A stretch of DNA of 64,000 bases from the NCBI RefSeq assembly GCF_000172795.2, contig NZ_CP020947.1, positions 3,227,001-3,291,000 on the forward strand, in the 5' to 3' direction. The translations under genes and the position numbers were made by a program. Source of the DNA: Rhizobium sp. CIAT894. Lineage in GTDB: Bacteria; Pseudomonadota; Alphaproteobacteria; Rhizobiales; Rhizobiaceae. The notes under the pieces are model-generated. The model did no database searches. It had not been told where the DNA came from and saw nothing but the letters and a program-made list of their open reading frames with translations. Positions 45,197 through 55,378 of the stretch are shown here, piece after piece (the stretch's first letter is position 1; each line of letters starts with the position of its first letter).

Positions 45197-46261
45197 TTAC
45201 TTCAGCTTGTCTTCGGTGTAGTAACCGCCGTCGACGAGGATCTGCTTGTAGTTGGTCTTGTCGACAGCAACCGGCTTCAGCAGATAGGACGGAACGACCT
45301 TGACGCCGTTGTCGTAGGTCTTCGTGTCGTTGACCTCAGGCTCCTTGCCGGACATGACGGCATCGACCATGGCAACGGTGACCTTGGCGAGTTCGCGGGT
45401 GTCCTTGAAGATCGTCGAATGCTGTTCGCCAGCAATGATCGACTTGACCGACGGAACTTCAGCGTCCTGACCGGTAACGATCGGGAGCGGCTGAGCCGCA
45501 GTACCATAACCAACGCCCTTCAGCGACGAAATGATACCGATCGAGAGGCCGTCATAGGGAGACAGGACGGCATCGACCTTGGCGTCGGTGTAGTTGGCCG
45601 AGAGCAGGTTGTCCATGCGAGCCTGGGCCGTTGCCGGATCCCAACGCAGCGTACCGACCTTGTCCATGCCGGTCTGGCCGGACTTCACGACCAGCTTGCC
45701 CGAGTCGATGTAGGGCTGCAGGACGGACATGGCGCCATCATAGAAGAAGAAGGCGTTGTTGTCGTCCGGCGAACCGCCGAAGAGTTCGATGTTGAACGGA
45801 CCCTTGCCATCCTTGAGGCCGAGGCCGTCAACGATGGAACCAGCCTGCAGAACGCCGACCTGGAAGTTGTCGAAGGTCGCGTAGTAGTCGACATTGCCCG
45901 AATTGCGGATCAGACGGTCGTAAGCGATGACCTTGATGCCGGCGTCGTGTGCCTTCTGGAGCACGTCGGAAAGCGTGGTGCCGTCGATCGAAGCGATGAC
46001 GAGAACCTTGACGCCCTTGGTGACCATGTTTTCGATCTGCGAAAGCTGGTTCGGAATGTCGTCGTCGCCATACTGCAGGTCCGTGCCGTAACCGGCGGCC
46101 TGCAGCTGCTTGACGATGTTGTTGCCGTCGTCGATCCAGCGGGCAGAAGCCTTGGTCGGCATTGCGATACCGACGGTGCCCTTATCTGCGGCCATAGCCG
46201 GTGCAACGAACGAAGCGACGCCGAAGGCAGCCGCAGCCATCAATGAGATAATGGATTTCAT
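45197..46261 (-). CDS. chvE: ChvE, periplasmic multiple-monosaccharide binding protein
   Basis: A 354-residue binding protein with signal peptide ([20 protein letters not shown], cleavage after AMA). '[19 protein letters not shown]', '[20 protein letters not shown]' and '[13 protein letters not shown]' match ChvE/MmsA-type proteins, which bind L-arabinose, D-galactose, D-glucose and D-xylose. In Agrobacterium ChvE also presents sugars to VirA. It heads the operon running to the arabinonate dehydratase at 37945, implying arabinose is a main substrate. Confidence 0.95.
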   Translation of the reverse strand: MKSIISLMAAAAFGVASFVAPAMAADKGTVGIAMPTKASARWIDDGNNIVKQLQAAGYGTDLQYGDDDIPNQLSQIENMVTKGVKVLVIASIDGTTLSDVLQKAHDAGIKVIAYDRLIRNSGNVDYYATFDNFQVGVLQAGSIVDGLGLKDGKGPFNIELFGGSPDDNNAFFFYDGAMSVLQPYIDSGKLVVKSGQTGMDKVGTLRWDPATAQARMDNLLSANYTDAKVDAVLSPYDGLSIGIISSLKGVGYGTAAQPLPIVTGQDAEVPSVKSIIAGEQHSTIFKDTRELAKVTVAMVDAVMSGKEPEVNDTKTYDNGVKVVPSYLLKPVAVDKTNYKQILVDGGYYTEDKLK

Positions 46262-46531
46262 TTCTCTCTCCCTTGTTGATAGATCAGCGGACGAAAAATC
46301 GCCCGCCCGAAACTGTGGCAGGTTCCGTATTGGATAGTTACTTCAGATGGTGAGAAACGAAGTAGGTCTCCTCCACGATCTCACACGTGTTGAGTGCCAA
46401 CCAGCACACGGCGGCAAACTGGTATGGATTCCTATAACTGTCAAATAGAATAACTGGTAAAGTGCATAACAATTTTGGTATATCGTTAAAAAGTATTACT
46501 TTTGATGGAGCGCAGCGGGGAGGCTGCAACC
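46262..46531. promoter_or_regulatory. Divergent control region of chvE and gbpR
   Basis: A 270-base gap between oppositely transcribed genes. It is AT-rich toward gbpR (CATAACAATTTTGGTATATC) and should hold both promoters and the GbpR site. I could not identify a single convincing T-N11-A box. A ribosome site (GGGGAGG) precedes gbpR. Confidence 0.55.
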
Positions 46532-47536
46532 ATGACGATTGTTTCCGAGCCGCTTTCGATGGACCACGTCGATATCCACAGTGATAATTTCGGCGATGAC
46601 AACCTTTTACGTGCAGGACTTAAACTGAATCACCTGCGGATGATCGTCGCAATCGAAGATAGTGGACAGATTTCCGCAGCTGCGGAAGTCCTGAACATTT
46701 CGCAGCCCGCGGCATCGCGCATGCTGTCGGAAATGGAATCGATCACCAAGACCCAGCTCTATGAGCGGGTGGCCCGCGGCGTGGTGCTGACGACCTTCGG
46801 CGCGGCGCTCGCCAGACGGGCGCGGAAGATCCTGCTGGAACTGCGCGAGGCGAGCCGCGAAATCGGCGAGCTGAAGAGCGGCAAGGGCGGCGCGGTCTTC
46901 ATCGGCGCGGTGACGGCGCCGGCCATGAGCCTCGTCGTGCCGGCGATCAACAGGGTTCGCAAGGCCTATCCCGGCATCGAGATCAACATCCAGGTGGAGA
47001 CCAGCAATGTGCTCGCCCGCGAACTGCTCGCCGCCCGCCACGACTTCATCATCGGCCGCATTCCCGACGACCTCAACCCGCGCCTGTTCGAAGTGACCGA
47101 GATCGGCGTCGAGCGGGCCTGCCTGATCGTGCGCAAGAGCCATCCGCTGCTGAAGCAGAAGGCGAGCAGCCTCTCCGACGTCAGGGATTACGACTGGGTG
47201 TTCCAGCCGCCGGGCACGCTGCTGCGCCGGACGATCGAGGATATTTTCCTGTCGCGCGGCGTGGCTCTGCCGGAAAATATCGTCAACACCTCATCGCTGT
47301 TGCTCACCTGCGCGATCATCTGCGAAACCGATGCGATCGCCCCCGTTGCCATCGACGTCGCCCAGTTCCTCGCCGGCCAGGGCGCCAAGGCCTCCGATGT
47401 GCGCATGCTGCCGATCGATTTCGACATCAACGTCAAGCCCTACAGCCTGATCGCCGCCAAGGAGAGGGCGCTGCCGCCGAGCGCAAGGTTGCTCTATGAC
47501 ATTATCCTCGAGGAGAGCCTGAAGCAGGCCGGCTAG
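46532..47536 (+). CDS. gbpR: LysR-type regulator GbpR (galactose-binding protein regulator)
   Basis: A 334-residue LysR protein with the helix-turn-helix at about residues 35-80 (LRMIVAIEDSGQISAAAEVL, 'NISQPAASRMLSEME') and a long N-terminal extension of about 30 residues, as in Agrobacterium GbpR, which is divergent from chvE and activates it in response to sugars. The start is the ATG at 46532 with GGGGAGG before it. Identity is inferred mainly from gene order plus family. Confidence 0.85.
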   Translation: MTIVSEPLSMDHVDIHSDNFGDDNLLRAGLKLNHLRMIVAIEDSGQISAAAEVLNISQPAASRMLSEMESITKTQLYERVARGVVLTTFGAALARRARKILLELREASREIGELKSGKGGAVFIGAVTAPAMSLVVPAINRVRKAYPGIEINIQVETSNVLARELLAARHDFIIGRIPDDLNPRLFEVTEIGVERACLIVRKSHPLLKQKASSLSDVRDYDWVFQPPGTLLRRTIEDIFLSRGVALPENIVNTSSLLLTCAIICETDAIAPVAIDVAQFLAGQGAKASDVRMLPIDFDINVKPYSLIAAKERALPPSARLLYDIILEESLKQAG

Positions 47537-47612
47537 GCGCATGATGCGAAAAGCGAATGCGGTTTCGGGCGACAAGCCCGGCGCCATCTTGCTCTGCTTT
47601 AATACCTTTCGA
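47537..47612. repeat. Degenerate rhizobial palindromic repeat
   Basis: 'GCATGATGCGAAAAGCGAATGC', with 'GGTTTCGGGCGACA' and 'CTGCTTTAAT' following, is a diverged relative of the repeat at 32904-33017 (same order of GCATG.TGC.GAAAAG, GGTTTCGGGCGAC and CTTTAAT blocks). It lies between gbpR and the J-domain-like gene. Confidence 0.55.
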
Positions 47613-47623
47613 AAGGAAGGTGG

Positions 47624-48091
47624 ATGCTGTTCGGACAGTCGGTATTTCAATCAGTCCTCGAGCGGCTGAAGGCGGAGGACGAGACAACAGATGAGGCCGA
47701 AGCGCCGGTCGTCCATCGCGTCGCCGGCCTCGGCACCGGGCTGGCCTTCGATGTCATGGAGGGTGTTTCGGTCGCCTCGCAACGCCTCGGCCAGGCCTAT
47801 TTCGACAATCTGGATATCGAGGCCGCCGCCGGGCCTGTGGAAAAACCGGCGCCTTTAGCTCCACCGGAGCCCGTGATGCCGGAGCATCTCACCCGCACGG
47901 CGCCGCAGGAGGTTGCCGCCGAGCTGGCGATTTCGGCTGCCGATACGCCGCTGACGCTCGGCGAGAAGCGCCGCGCCTTCGCCCGCGCCAATCATCCCGA
48001 CGGCGTCGCTTCGCCCTTCCGCGACAATGCGACGAAGCGCATGATGCTCGCCAATCTGCTGATCGACGAAGCACTGCGGCGATTGCGCTGA
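47624..48091 (+). CDS. J-domain-like protein with HPD motif
   Basis: A 155-residue protein. The first ~75 residues are unrecognised, followed by a Pro-rich linker (PAPLAPPEPVMPEH). The last ~55 residues resemble a shortened J-domain: 'LGEKRRAFARANHPDGVASP' carries H124-P125-D126 on a helix-loop-helix. The HPD loop stimulates DnaK ATPase in co-chaperones. A role as a specialised DnaK partner is therefore plausible but unproven. A ribosome site (AAGGAAGG) precedes the ATG. Confidence 0.72.
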   Translation: MLFGQSVFQSVLERLKAEDETTDEAEAPVVHRVAGLGTGLAFDVMEGVSVASQRLGQAYFDNLDIEAAAGPVEKPAPLAPPEPVMPEHLTRTAPQEVAAELAISAADTPLTLGEKRRAFARANHPDGVASPFRDNATKRMMLANLLIDEALRRLR

Positions 48092-48367
48092 TTATTCCGC
48101 CTGCCCGTCCTTCGACGGCTTCGCCTGAGGGCTCTCCTCTTCCTCCTCGGCGTCAGGCTCGGCTGGCGCCGCGGCGACCTCAGGCTGCGGCTTGAAGGTC
48201 AAGAACAGCATATAGAAGGAATAGGCGCCGGCGCCTCCCGCCAGCACCGCCCAGAACGGATCGCCGGTGATCAGTTCGACCCCGGCCCAGCCGAAGCAGA
48301 CGGCAACGATGGCAATGCGCACCCAAAGACGCTGGTATGCCGGATGTTTCGGATCGATGAGTTGCAT
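48092..48367 (-). CDS. Small inner-membrane protein with acidic tail
   Basis: A 91-residue protein starting 'MQLIDPKHPAYQRLWVRI' with two membrane segments (IAIVAVCFGWAGVELITG; WAVLAGGAGAYSFYMLFL), then an acidic, Pro/Ala-rich cytoplasmic tail (PAEPDAEEEEESPQAKPSK). Conserved in rhizobia to my knowledge, without an assigned function. The ATG at 48367 follows GGAGCAGGA. Its stop directly abuts the end of the J-domain-like gene. Confidence 0.72.
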   Translation of the reverse strand: MQLIDPKHPAYQRLWVRIAIVAVCFGWAGVELITGDPFWAVLAGGAGAYSFYMLFLTFKPQPEVAAAPAEPDAEEEEESPQAKPSKDGQAE

Positions 48368-48565
48368 TCCTGCTCCGCGGTCGCATATGTCGCACGTGGC
48401 TCTAGCACGTGCCGCGCTGGCTTCGGCCTGCGCGGCGCTTGTCTTTAGTTCGAATCTTGCAAATGTGAAAGAGCCGCGGGCTTGACGCGGCGCAGAGATG
48501 ATGGAATGAAAATTCCAGATTTTTGGCAATTCGGTTTATTTGTTCCGAATTCAATGGAGGTTGCA

Positions 48566-49558
48566 ATGACAGTGAGATTTGGTCTTCTCGGCGCCGGCCG
48601 CATCGGCAAGGTTCACGCCAAGGCCGTCAGCGGCGACGCCAATGCGACGCTCGTCGCAGTCGCGGACGCCTTTCCACAGGCGGCTGAAGCCATCGCCTCG
48701 GCCTATGGCTGCGAGGTCCGCACCATCGAGGCGATCGAAGCCGCTGGGGATATCGACGCCGTCGTCATCTGCACGCCGACGGATACCCATGCCGACCTGA
48801 TCGAGCGTTTCGCCCGCGCCGGCAAGGCGATCTTCTGCGAAAAGCCGATCGATCTCGATGTCGCCCGCGTCAAGGCCTGCATCAAGGTTGTGGAAGAAAC
48901 CGGCGCCAAGCTGATGGTCGGCTTCAACCGCCGCTTCGACCCGCATTTCATGGCAGTGCGCAAGGTGATCGACGACGGCAAGATTGGCGATGTCGAGATG
49001 GTGACGATCACCTCGCGCGATCCCGGCGCCCCGCCGGTGGATTACATCAAGCGCTCGGGCGGCATCTTCCGCGACATGACGATCCACGATTTCGACATGG
49101 CCCGCTTCCTGCTCGGCGAAGAGCCGGTCTCGGTTCTGGCGACCGCCGCCGTCCTCGTCGACAAGGCGATCGGCGAAGCCGGCGACTATGACAGCGTCTC
49201 GGTGATCCTGCAGACCAAATCCGGCAAGCAGGCCGTCATCTCCAACTCCCGCCGCGCCACCTACGGCTACGACCAGCGCATCGAAGTGCATGGCGCCAAG
49301 GGCATGGCGGCGGCCGAAAACCAGCGCCCGGTCTCGATCGAAGTGGCAAACGGCGACGGCTACACCCGCCCGCCGCTGCATGACTTCTTCATGACCCGCT
49401 ACACCGAAGCCTATGCCAACGAAATCGCCGCCTTCATCGCCGCGATCGAAAAGGGCACGAAGATTTCGCCTTCCGGCGCCGACGGCCTGGCAGCGCTGGC
49501 GCTGGCCGATGCCGCGGTGCAGTCTGTCAAGGAAGGCAAGCTGATCAAGATCGGCTGA
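48566..49558 (+). CDS. idhA: Inositol 2-dehydrogenase
   Basis: A 330-residue Gfo/Idh/MocA oxidoreductase. The NAD fold starts 'FGLLGAGRIGKVHAKAV', then the family EKP motif in 'IFCEKPIDLDVARV', and the catalytic region 'FRDMTIHDFDMARFLLGEE' with the Asp-His pair. It oxidises myo-inositol to scyllo-inosose, the first step of inositol use important in rhizosphere bacteria. The ATG at 48566 follows GGAGG. No other iol genes adjoin, as is usual in rhizobia where idhA stands apart. Confidence 0.9.
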   Translation: MTVRFGLLGAGRIGKVHAKAVSGDANATLVAVADAFPQAAEAIASAYGCEVRTIEAIEAAGDIDAVVICTPTDTHADLIERFARAGKAIFCEKPIDLDVARVKACIKVVEETGAKLMVGFNRRFDPHFMAVRKVIDDGKIGDVEMVTITSRDPGAPPVDYIKRSGGIFRDMTIHDFDMARFLLGEEPVSVLATAAVLVDKAIGEAGDYDSVSVILQTKSGKQAVISNSRRATYGYDQRIEVHGAKGMAAAENQRPVSIEVANGDGYTRPPLHDFFMTRYTEAYANEIAAFIAAIEKGTKISPSGADGLAALALADAAVQSVKEGKLIKIG

Positions 49559-49585
49559 GGGCCTCTGCCGAGTGGAAACTGAGAT

Positions 49586-49609
49586 GGCCGGGCTTTGCCC
49601 GGCCGTTTT
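49586..49609 (+). terminator. Rho-independent terminator after idhA
   Basis: GGCCGGGC-TTT-GCCCGGCC, an 8-bp perfect stem with a 3-base loop, followed by GTTTTG. It lies 28 bases after the idhA stop. Confidence 0.85.
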
Positions 49610-49720
49610 GCGTTTGTGGGGTAAAGGCGCCGAGCGGAGCCTGTCATACCGGCTGCCGGCATCGACCGGGCTCGAGAGGCGCCTTGCCCGTTGTCGCTTG
49701 CCGGTTAGGAGGAGGGCGGG

Positions 49721-49940
49721 GCCGTGGATTCCAGGCTCAAGGCCTGGAATGACGGAGGGTGAGGGTTGCGATTGCGCCAAACTCGCCATAGCACCGGATG
49801 AGGCGTCTCGGTTCCTTGTCAATTGGCGGCGCCATAACAGACACCGGAAGCACCGCCCGCCGCGCGAAACGTCGACGGCTCGTTTGGCGATAACATACCC
49901 CCAACCTCCGTCATTCCAGGCCTTGAGCCTTGAATCCATG
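49721..49940. repeat. MITE-like element, copy 1
   Basis: About 210-220 bases bounded by inverted ends: 'CCAGGCTCAAGGCCTGGAAT' and GACGGAG near 49730-49757, and the complementary CTCCGTCATTCCAGGCCTTG near 49903-49929. It contains no ORF. A near-identical copy begins 284 bases further on. It may be a non-autonomous mobile element or an expanded intergenic palindrome. Confidence 0.72.
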
Positions 49941-50004
49941 ACCGCAGCCGCCGCCAGTCGCGGCATGGGTCCTCGGCTCAAGGCCGGGCAGGACGGAGAG
50001 TGGG

Positions 50005-50246
50005 GCCGTGGATTCCAGGCTCAAGGCCTGGAATGACGGAGAGTGAGGGTTGCGTTTGCGCCAAACTCGCCGTTGACGCAGCGGATAAGGCGTCTCGGTT
50101 CCGTGTCAATTGGCGGCGCTATAACAGGCATCGGAAGTACCACCGCCGCGCGAAACGTCGACGGCTCGTTTGGCGATAACATTCCCCCAACCTCCGTCAT
50201 TCCAGGCCTTGAGCCTGAAATGACGGAGGGGTGAGGGTTGCGTTTG
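50005..50246. repeat. MITE-like element, copy 2, with start of a third copy
   Basis: Repeats copy 1 with scattered substitutions, including the GCCGTGGATTCCAGGCTCAA start, the AACGTCGACGGCTCGTTTGG interior and the CTCCGTCATTCCAGGCCTTG end. A truncated third repeat (GACGGAGGGGTGAGGGTTGC) follows directly at about 50222. Divergence between copies looks low, suggesting recent duplication. Confidence 0.72.
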
Positions 50247-50300
50247 ATTGGGCTAAGCTCAAAAACGCCGCTCCTCACAGGGAGAGTGAGACAGTGCCTG

Positions 50301-50500
50301 TCCCCTTCGCCCCAGCGGGGAGAAGGTGGCCCGAAGGGTCGGATGAGGGGGCCGCGGACACAAGGCTGGCCGGTCCAAGCTACCAGCTGCTCCAAGGCCT
50401 AAAACAATATTATGACAGAGACTTAAAGAAATCTCTGTCGGCGGTTATGGCCCCCTCATCCGCCCTTCGGGCACCTTCTCCCCGCTGGGGCGAAGGGGGA
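50301..50500. repeat. Paired 52-base inverted repeats (REP-like)
   Basis: Arm 50301-50353 (TCCCCTTCGCCCCAGCGGGG…) is the near-perfect complement of 50449-50500 (GGCCCCCTCATCCGCCCTTC…). Between them lies a perfect hairpin, GACAGAGA / TCTCTGTC (50414-50439). The 'CTTCTCCCCGCTGGGGCGAA' text is one I recognise as a frequent intergenic palindrome in Rhizobiales. It sits right after the 3' end of the ROK gene and could terminate or protect its transcript. The whole 49559-50504 stretch has no gene. Confidence 0.75.
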
Positions 50501-50504
50501 ACCA

Positions 50505-51728
50505 CTACTCCGCACCCTGAACACCCGAGACCACAATGTCCTGGTCGATAACCGAGAGCGCCCGGTTGAGGTGGCCCTCGAAGACCAGGATGGGTTCGTC
50601 GGGGACGACGCGGATTTCGGGCATGCCTTCCATGCGCACGATATGGGACTGGCCGAGGCCTTCTTCGATGCCCTGGCGGAGGAGATCGTAATAGCGGGTG
50701 CCGGGGCCGGTGATGGCGATGGGCATGCGTTCGGTGAGGCTGAGCATACGCGACAGGCCGTTGCCCAAGGCGAGGCCGGCCTGGCGGAAGGCGAAGGCGG
50801 AGGTGCGGTGGCCCTGGCGGGCGCGGGCGGCGATCTTGTCGAGCTCGGCGACCGGCACGAATTTGGCCGGGATCGTATCAAGCGGCACTTCGAAGGCGCT
50901 GCGCAGGATGGCGTAGAAGCCGGCATAGGCCTCGATGCAGCCGCGGGTGCCGCAGCGACAGAGGCCGCCACCCGCCATGTGCAGCATGTGGCCGAAATTG
51001 GGGGCCGAGACCTCCTGACCGGTCTCATTGCCGCGTCTGACGATGCCGAGGCCGATGCTGTGGCCGAGCGAGAGAGCCGCAAGCGAGCGGAAATCGGCGC
51101 CCTTGACGATCTCCTCGCGGGCGCCGAGGGCGGCGGCAACGAGCAGCGTCTCGTTGTCGAGGATGACCTTGGCCTGCCATTCCGGCCGCAGCACCGATTC
51201 GAAATCGATCTGGTCGCTGCCGAAAATCGGCGACCACAAAAGCACCGGCTCGGTGGAATTGACCAGGCCCTTGCTGCTGATCGAGATCAGCAGCACTTTT
51301 TCCTGGGAAATCCGGGAACGATCGAGAATGCGCGACAGGCCGGCGCGCACCGCCTGGACAAAGCGGGCCGCACCCGAGGGATCATGCGAGCGCTCCTCGC
51401 TGAAGCGGTCGATCAGCTTGCCGGCATAATCCACCAGCGAATATTGCACCGCATCCGAAGAGATGATGACGACGATGAGATAGCCGCAATCACGCCGCTG
51501 ACGCAGAAGCACACGCGGCCGGCCACGGCCGCTGGCCGCCTGCTGCTCGGATTTTTCGATGATCTGGGCTTTTTCCAGATCGGCGGTGATCGCCGAAATG
51601 GTGGCCGATGAAAGGCCGGTGAAATCCGATATCTCGGTATGCGCCAGCTGACCGTGACGACGCAGCACGGACAGCACGAGCACGCTGTTTCTCTGCCGGA
51701 CCAGCTCCGTGCTCGACTTGGTCAGCAT
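50505..51728 (-). CDS. ROK-family transcriptional regulator (xylose-type repressor)
   Basis: A 407-residue ROK protein. The N-terminal winged helix (LVLSVLRRHGQLAHTEISDF, 'GLSSATISAITADLEKA') is followed by the ROK sugar-binding domain with its zinc motif 'CRCGTRGCIEAYAG'. ROK repressors of this length (XylR, NagC) release DNA on binding sugar. It is divergent from a xylose-type ABC operon with a perfect palindrome between them, so local control is likely. Confidence 0.9.
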   Translation of the reverse strand: MLTKSSTELVRQRNSVLVLSVLRRHGQLAHTEISDFTGLSSATISAITADLEKAQIIEKSEQQAASGRGRPRVLLRQRRDCGYLIVVIISSDAVQYSLVDYAGKLIDRFSEERSHDPSGAARFVQAVRAGLSRILDRSRISQEKVLLISISSKGLVNSTEPVLLWSPIFGSDQIDFESVLRPEWQAKVILDNETLLVAAALGAREEIVKGADFRSLAALSLGHSIGLGIVRRGNETGQEVSAPNFGHMLHMAGGGLCRCGTRGCIEAYAGFYAILRSAFEVPLDTIPAKFVPVAELDKIAARARQGHRTSAFAFRQAGLALGNGLSRMLSLTERMPIAITGPGTRYYDLLRQGIEEGLGQSHIVRMEGMPEIRVVPDEPILVFEGHLNRALSVIDQDIVVSGVQGAE

Positions 51729-51849
51729 GAAGCCGCCCTCTCCTCCCGCTTATTCGTCCTTGCTTTCCACTGCATCCCCGGCCGCTGCTGTGCAAGGAAA
51801 TTAAGCCGGCAGTCCAGTGTTGACAGCTGAAAAAATCTCTGACATCAAA

Positions 51850-51868
51850 TTTCTCGACTGTCGAGAAA
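51850..51868. promoter_or_regulatory. Probable ROK operator, perfect 19-bp palindrome
   Basis: TTTCTCGAC-T-GTCGAGAAA is perfectly symmetric. A further half-site TTTCCTCGAC begins near 51880. It is located between the ROK gene and xylF, about 90 bases before the xylF start, a good position for a repressor binding both directions. Confidence 0.72.
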
Positions 51869-51954
51869 ATAATCCGAACTTTCCTCGACAGCTTTACGCG
51901 GTGGCCGGAGGAAGCATGGGCTGGGCCGGTCGCAACTCACTCGGGAGGACATTT

Positions 51955-52995
51955 ATGAAGTCTATTTTGAAATTGATGGCGGGTGCAGCCATCCTCGTTT
52001 CCGTGCATACCGTTGCCATGGCTAAAGACCTCGTCGTCGGCGTTTCCTGGTCGAACTTCCAGGAAGAACGCTGGAAGACCGACGAAGCCGCCATCAAGAA
52101 GGCTCTGGAAGCCAAGGGCGCCAAGTATATTTCCGCTGACGCGCAGTCCTCGGCCGCCAAGCAGCTGACCGACGTCGAATCGCTGATCTCGCAGGGCGCC
52201 AACGCGCTGATCATTCTCGCCCAGGACTCCGACGCCATCGGCCCGGCGATCGAAAAGGCCGCTGCCGAAGGCATCCCGGTCGTCGGCTACGACCGCCTGA
52301 TCGAAAACCCGGCTGCCTTCTACATCACCTTCGACAACAAGGAAGTCGGCCGCCTGCAGGCCGAGGGCGTCTTCAAGGCGAAGCCGGAAGGCAACTACGT
52401 CTTCATCAAGGGCTCGTCCTCCGACCCGAACGCCGACTTCCTGTTCTCGGGCCAGCAGGAAGTGCTGAAGGCTGCGATCGACGCCGGCAAGATCAAGAAT
52501 GTCGGCGAAGCCTATACCGACGGCTGGCTGCCGGAGAACGCTCAGCGCAACATGGAGCAGTTCCTGACCGCCAACAACAACAAGGTTGATGCCGTTGTCG
52601 CCTCCAACGACGGCACGGCCGGCGGCGCGATCGCAGCGCTCGACGCCCAGGGCCTCGCCGGCTCCGTTCCGGTTTCCGGCCAGGACGGCGACAAGGCGGC
52701 GCTGAACCGCATCGCGCTCGGCACGCAGACGGTTTCCGTCTGGAAGGACAGCCGCGAACTCGGCAAGCGCGCTGCCGAAATCGCTCTCGACCTCGCCGGC
52801 GGCAAGGACATGAGCAAGGTCGACGGCGCACAGGCCTTCAAGGGCGGCCCGAAAGGCGTGGAAATGCAGTCTGTCTTCCTGAAGCCGCTTGCCATCACCA
52901 AGGACAATCTGAACGTCGTCATCGACGCCGGCTGGATTTCCAAGGCTGAAGCCTGCCAGGGCGTCAAGGCCGGCACCGTCGCCGCCTGCAAGTAA
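51955..52995 (+). CDS. xylF: Xylose-type sugar ABC transporter, periplasmic binding protein
   Basis: A 346-residue binding protein with signal peptide ([20 protein letters not shown]). '[20 protein letters not shown]', '[19 protein letters not shown]' and '[20 protein letters not shown]' align closely with E. coli XylF, better than with fructose or ribose binders. The ATG at 51955 follows GGGAGGA; in-frame starts further upstream precede the operator and are unlikely. Ligand is probably D-xylose. Confidence 0.88.
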   Translation: MKSILKLMAGAAILVSVHTVAMAKDLVVGVSWSNFQEERWKTDEAAIKKALEAKGAKYISADAQSSAAKQLTDVESLISQGANALIILAQDSDAIGPAIEKAAAEGIPVVGYDRLIENPAAFYITFDNKEVGRLQAEGVFKAKPEGNYVFIKGSSSDPNADFLFSGQQEVLKAAIDAGKIKNVGEAYTDGWLPENAQRNMEQFLTANNNKVDAVVASNDGTAGGAIAALDAQGLAGSVPVSGQDGDKAALNRIALGTQTVSVWKDSRELGKRAAEIALDLAGGKDMSKVDGAQAFKGGPKGVEMQSVFLKPLAITKDNLNVVIDAGWISKAEACQGVKAGTVAACK

Positions 52996-53015
52996 GCAGC
53001 TCCTGCACTGAACTG

Positions 53016-53050
53016 CCGGCGCCGCAGCGAAAAGACCGCTGCGGCGCCGG
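53016..53050 (+). promoter_or_regulatory. Strong intercistronic stem-loop between xylF and xylH
   Basis: A 14-bp perfect stem (CCGGCGCCGCAGCG / CGCTGCGGCGCCGG) with a 7-base loop, 20 bases after the xylF stop. No U-tract follows. It probably protects the upstream binding-protein mRNA or attenuates read-through into the permease gene, 200 bases further. Confidence 0.65.
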
Positions 53051-53256
53051 ATGCGGACGAGAACTCCAATGATGCAGTTCCTCCGCCTCGCCGCACCAGC
53101 GCGGACTTATTCCCTGCCGGAAGGGTGTCGCGACGCCACGCGACCGGGTTCCGGAAGCATCGCGATGGTCAGTTGAAGAACAGATCGATGACGCCGAAGG
53201 CAGCCTTTGGCACGCCCGCGCATCCGTCGAAACAAGAATGGGGGAACGGCAAACCC

Positions 53257-54570
53257 ATGGCCGAAATGGTAAAATCCACAACATCAAGCGGGCCGCGAAC
53301 GGCGGAAGCCAATGCGGTGACCCGCTTCTTCCGCGCCACCGAGATCGACACGCGCCTGCTCGGCATGATCGGCGCGCTCGTCATCATCTGGATCGGTTTC
53401 CACATCATCACCGGCGGCCTGTTCCTGACCCCGCGCAATCTCTGGAACCTCTCGGTCCAGACGACCGACATCGCGATCATGACGACGGGCATGGTTCTGA
53501 TCATCGTCACCCGCAATATCGACCTTTCGGTCGGTTCCGTGCTCGGCCTCTGCGGCATGATCATGGGCGTGACGCAGGCCAAGATCCTGCCGGAATATAT
53601 CGGCTTCGACAGCCCCTTCACCTGGGTGATCACGCTGCTGATCGGCATCATTGCCGGCGGGCTGATCGGCACCTTCCAGGGCATGATCATCGCCTTCCTC
53701 AACGTTCCCTCCTTCATCGTCACCCTCGGCGGCCTGCTCGTCTGGCGTGGCGCGACCTGGCTCGTCACCAGCGGCCAGACGGTTGCCCCCATGGACCAGA
53801 CCTTCCGCATCATGGGCGGCGGCGCCGAGGGCTCGATCGGCGCCACCTGGAGCTGGATCGTCGGCATCGCCGCCTGCCTCTTCGTCATCGCCAGCATCAT
53901 CGGCTCGCGCCATCAGCGCCGCCGCTTCGGCTTTCCGCGCCGGCCGATCTGGGCGGAATATTTCCTCGCGACCTTGAGCTGCGTGCTGATCCTCGGCGCC
54001 GTCTCGATCGCCAACAGCTATTACTGGCCGATCAATATCGCCAAGAAATATGCCGAGACCAACAATATCCCCTGGCCGGAAACCGGCCTGGATATTCCCT
54101 ACGGCATTGCCGTGCCGGTGCTGATCGCCATCGTCGTCGGCATCATCATGACCTTCATCGCCACCCGTCTGCGCTTCGGCCGCTATGTCTTCGCCATCGG
54201 CGGCAACCCTGAAGCGGCAGAGCTTGCCGGCATCAAGACCCGCTGGGTGACGGTGCGCATCTTCGCACTGATGGGCGTGCTCGCAGCCATTGCGGCGGCG
54301 ATATCAACCGCCCGCCTCAACGCCGCGACGAACTCGCAGGGCACGCTCGACGAGCTCTACACCATCGCCGCCGCCGTTATCGGCGGGACGTCGCTGGCAG
54401 GCGGCACCGGCACCATCGCCGGCGCCATGCTCGGCGCGCTCGTCATGCAGTCTCTGCAATCGGGCATGGTGCTGGCGCATGTCGACACACCGCTGCAGAG
54501 CGTCGTCGTCGGCACCGTCCTTGTCGTGGCGGTCTGGCTCGACACCGTCTACCGCGCCCGTGCCAAGTGA
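53257..54570 (+). CDS. xylH: Xylose-type sugar ABC transporter permease
   Basis: A 437-residue permease with many membrane segments. '[20 protein letters not shown]', '[18 protein letters not shown]' and '[19 protein letters not shown]' are family motifs, and the long internal insertion (residues ~190-260) is typical of XylH compared with RbsC. The ATG at 53257 follows GGGGGAA. In-frame sequence from 53125 is untranslated leader. Confidence 0.9.
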   Translation: MAEMVKSTTSSGPRTAEANAVTRFFRATEIDTRLLGMIGALVIIWIGFHIITGGLFLTPRNLWNLSVQTTDIAIMTTGMVLIIVTRNIDLSVGSVLGLCGMIMGVTQAKILPEYIGFDSPFTWVITLLIGIIAGGLIGTFQGMIIAFLNVPSFIVTLGGLLVWRGATWLVTSGQTVAPMDQTFRIMGGGAEGSIGATWSWIVGIAACLFVIASIIGSRHQRRRFGFPRRPIWAEYFLATLSCVLILGAVSIANSYYWPINIAKKYAETNNIPWPETGLDIPYGIAVPVLIAIVVGIIMTFIATRLRFGRYVFAIGGNPEAAELAGIKTRWVTVRIFALMGVLAAIAAAISTARLNAATNSQGTLDELYTIAAAVIGGTSLAGGTGTIAGAMLGALVMQSLQSGMVLAHVDTPLQSVVVGTVLVVAVWLDTVYRARAK

Positions 54571-54584
54571 GAGGAGCTCCAGAT

Positions 54585-55367
<783 letters not shown>

Positions 55368-55378
55368 GCGGCACCGAA

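Noticed and set aside
49559..50504. CRISPR array in the repeat-rich gap
   Set aside because: Only two to three long copies at a 284-base period with inverted ends; no short regularly spaced repeats and no cas genes.
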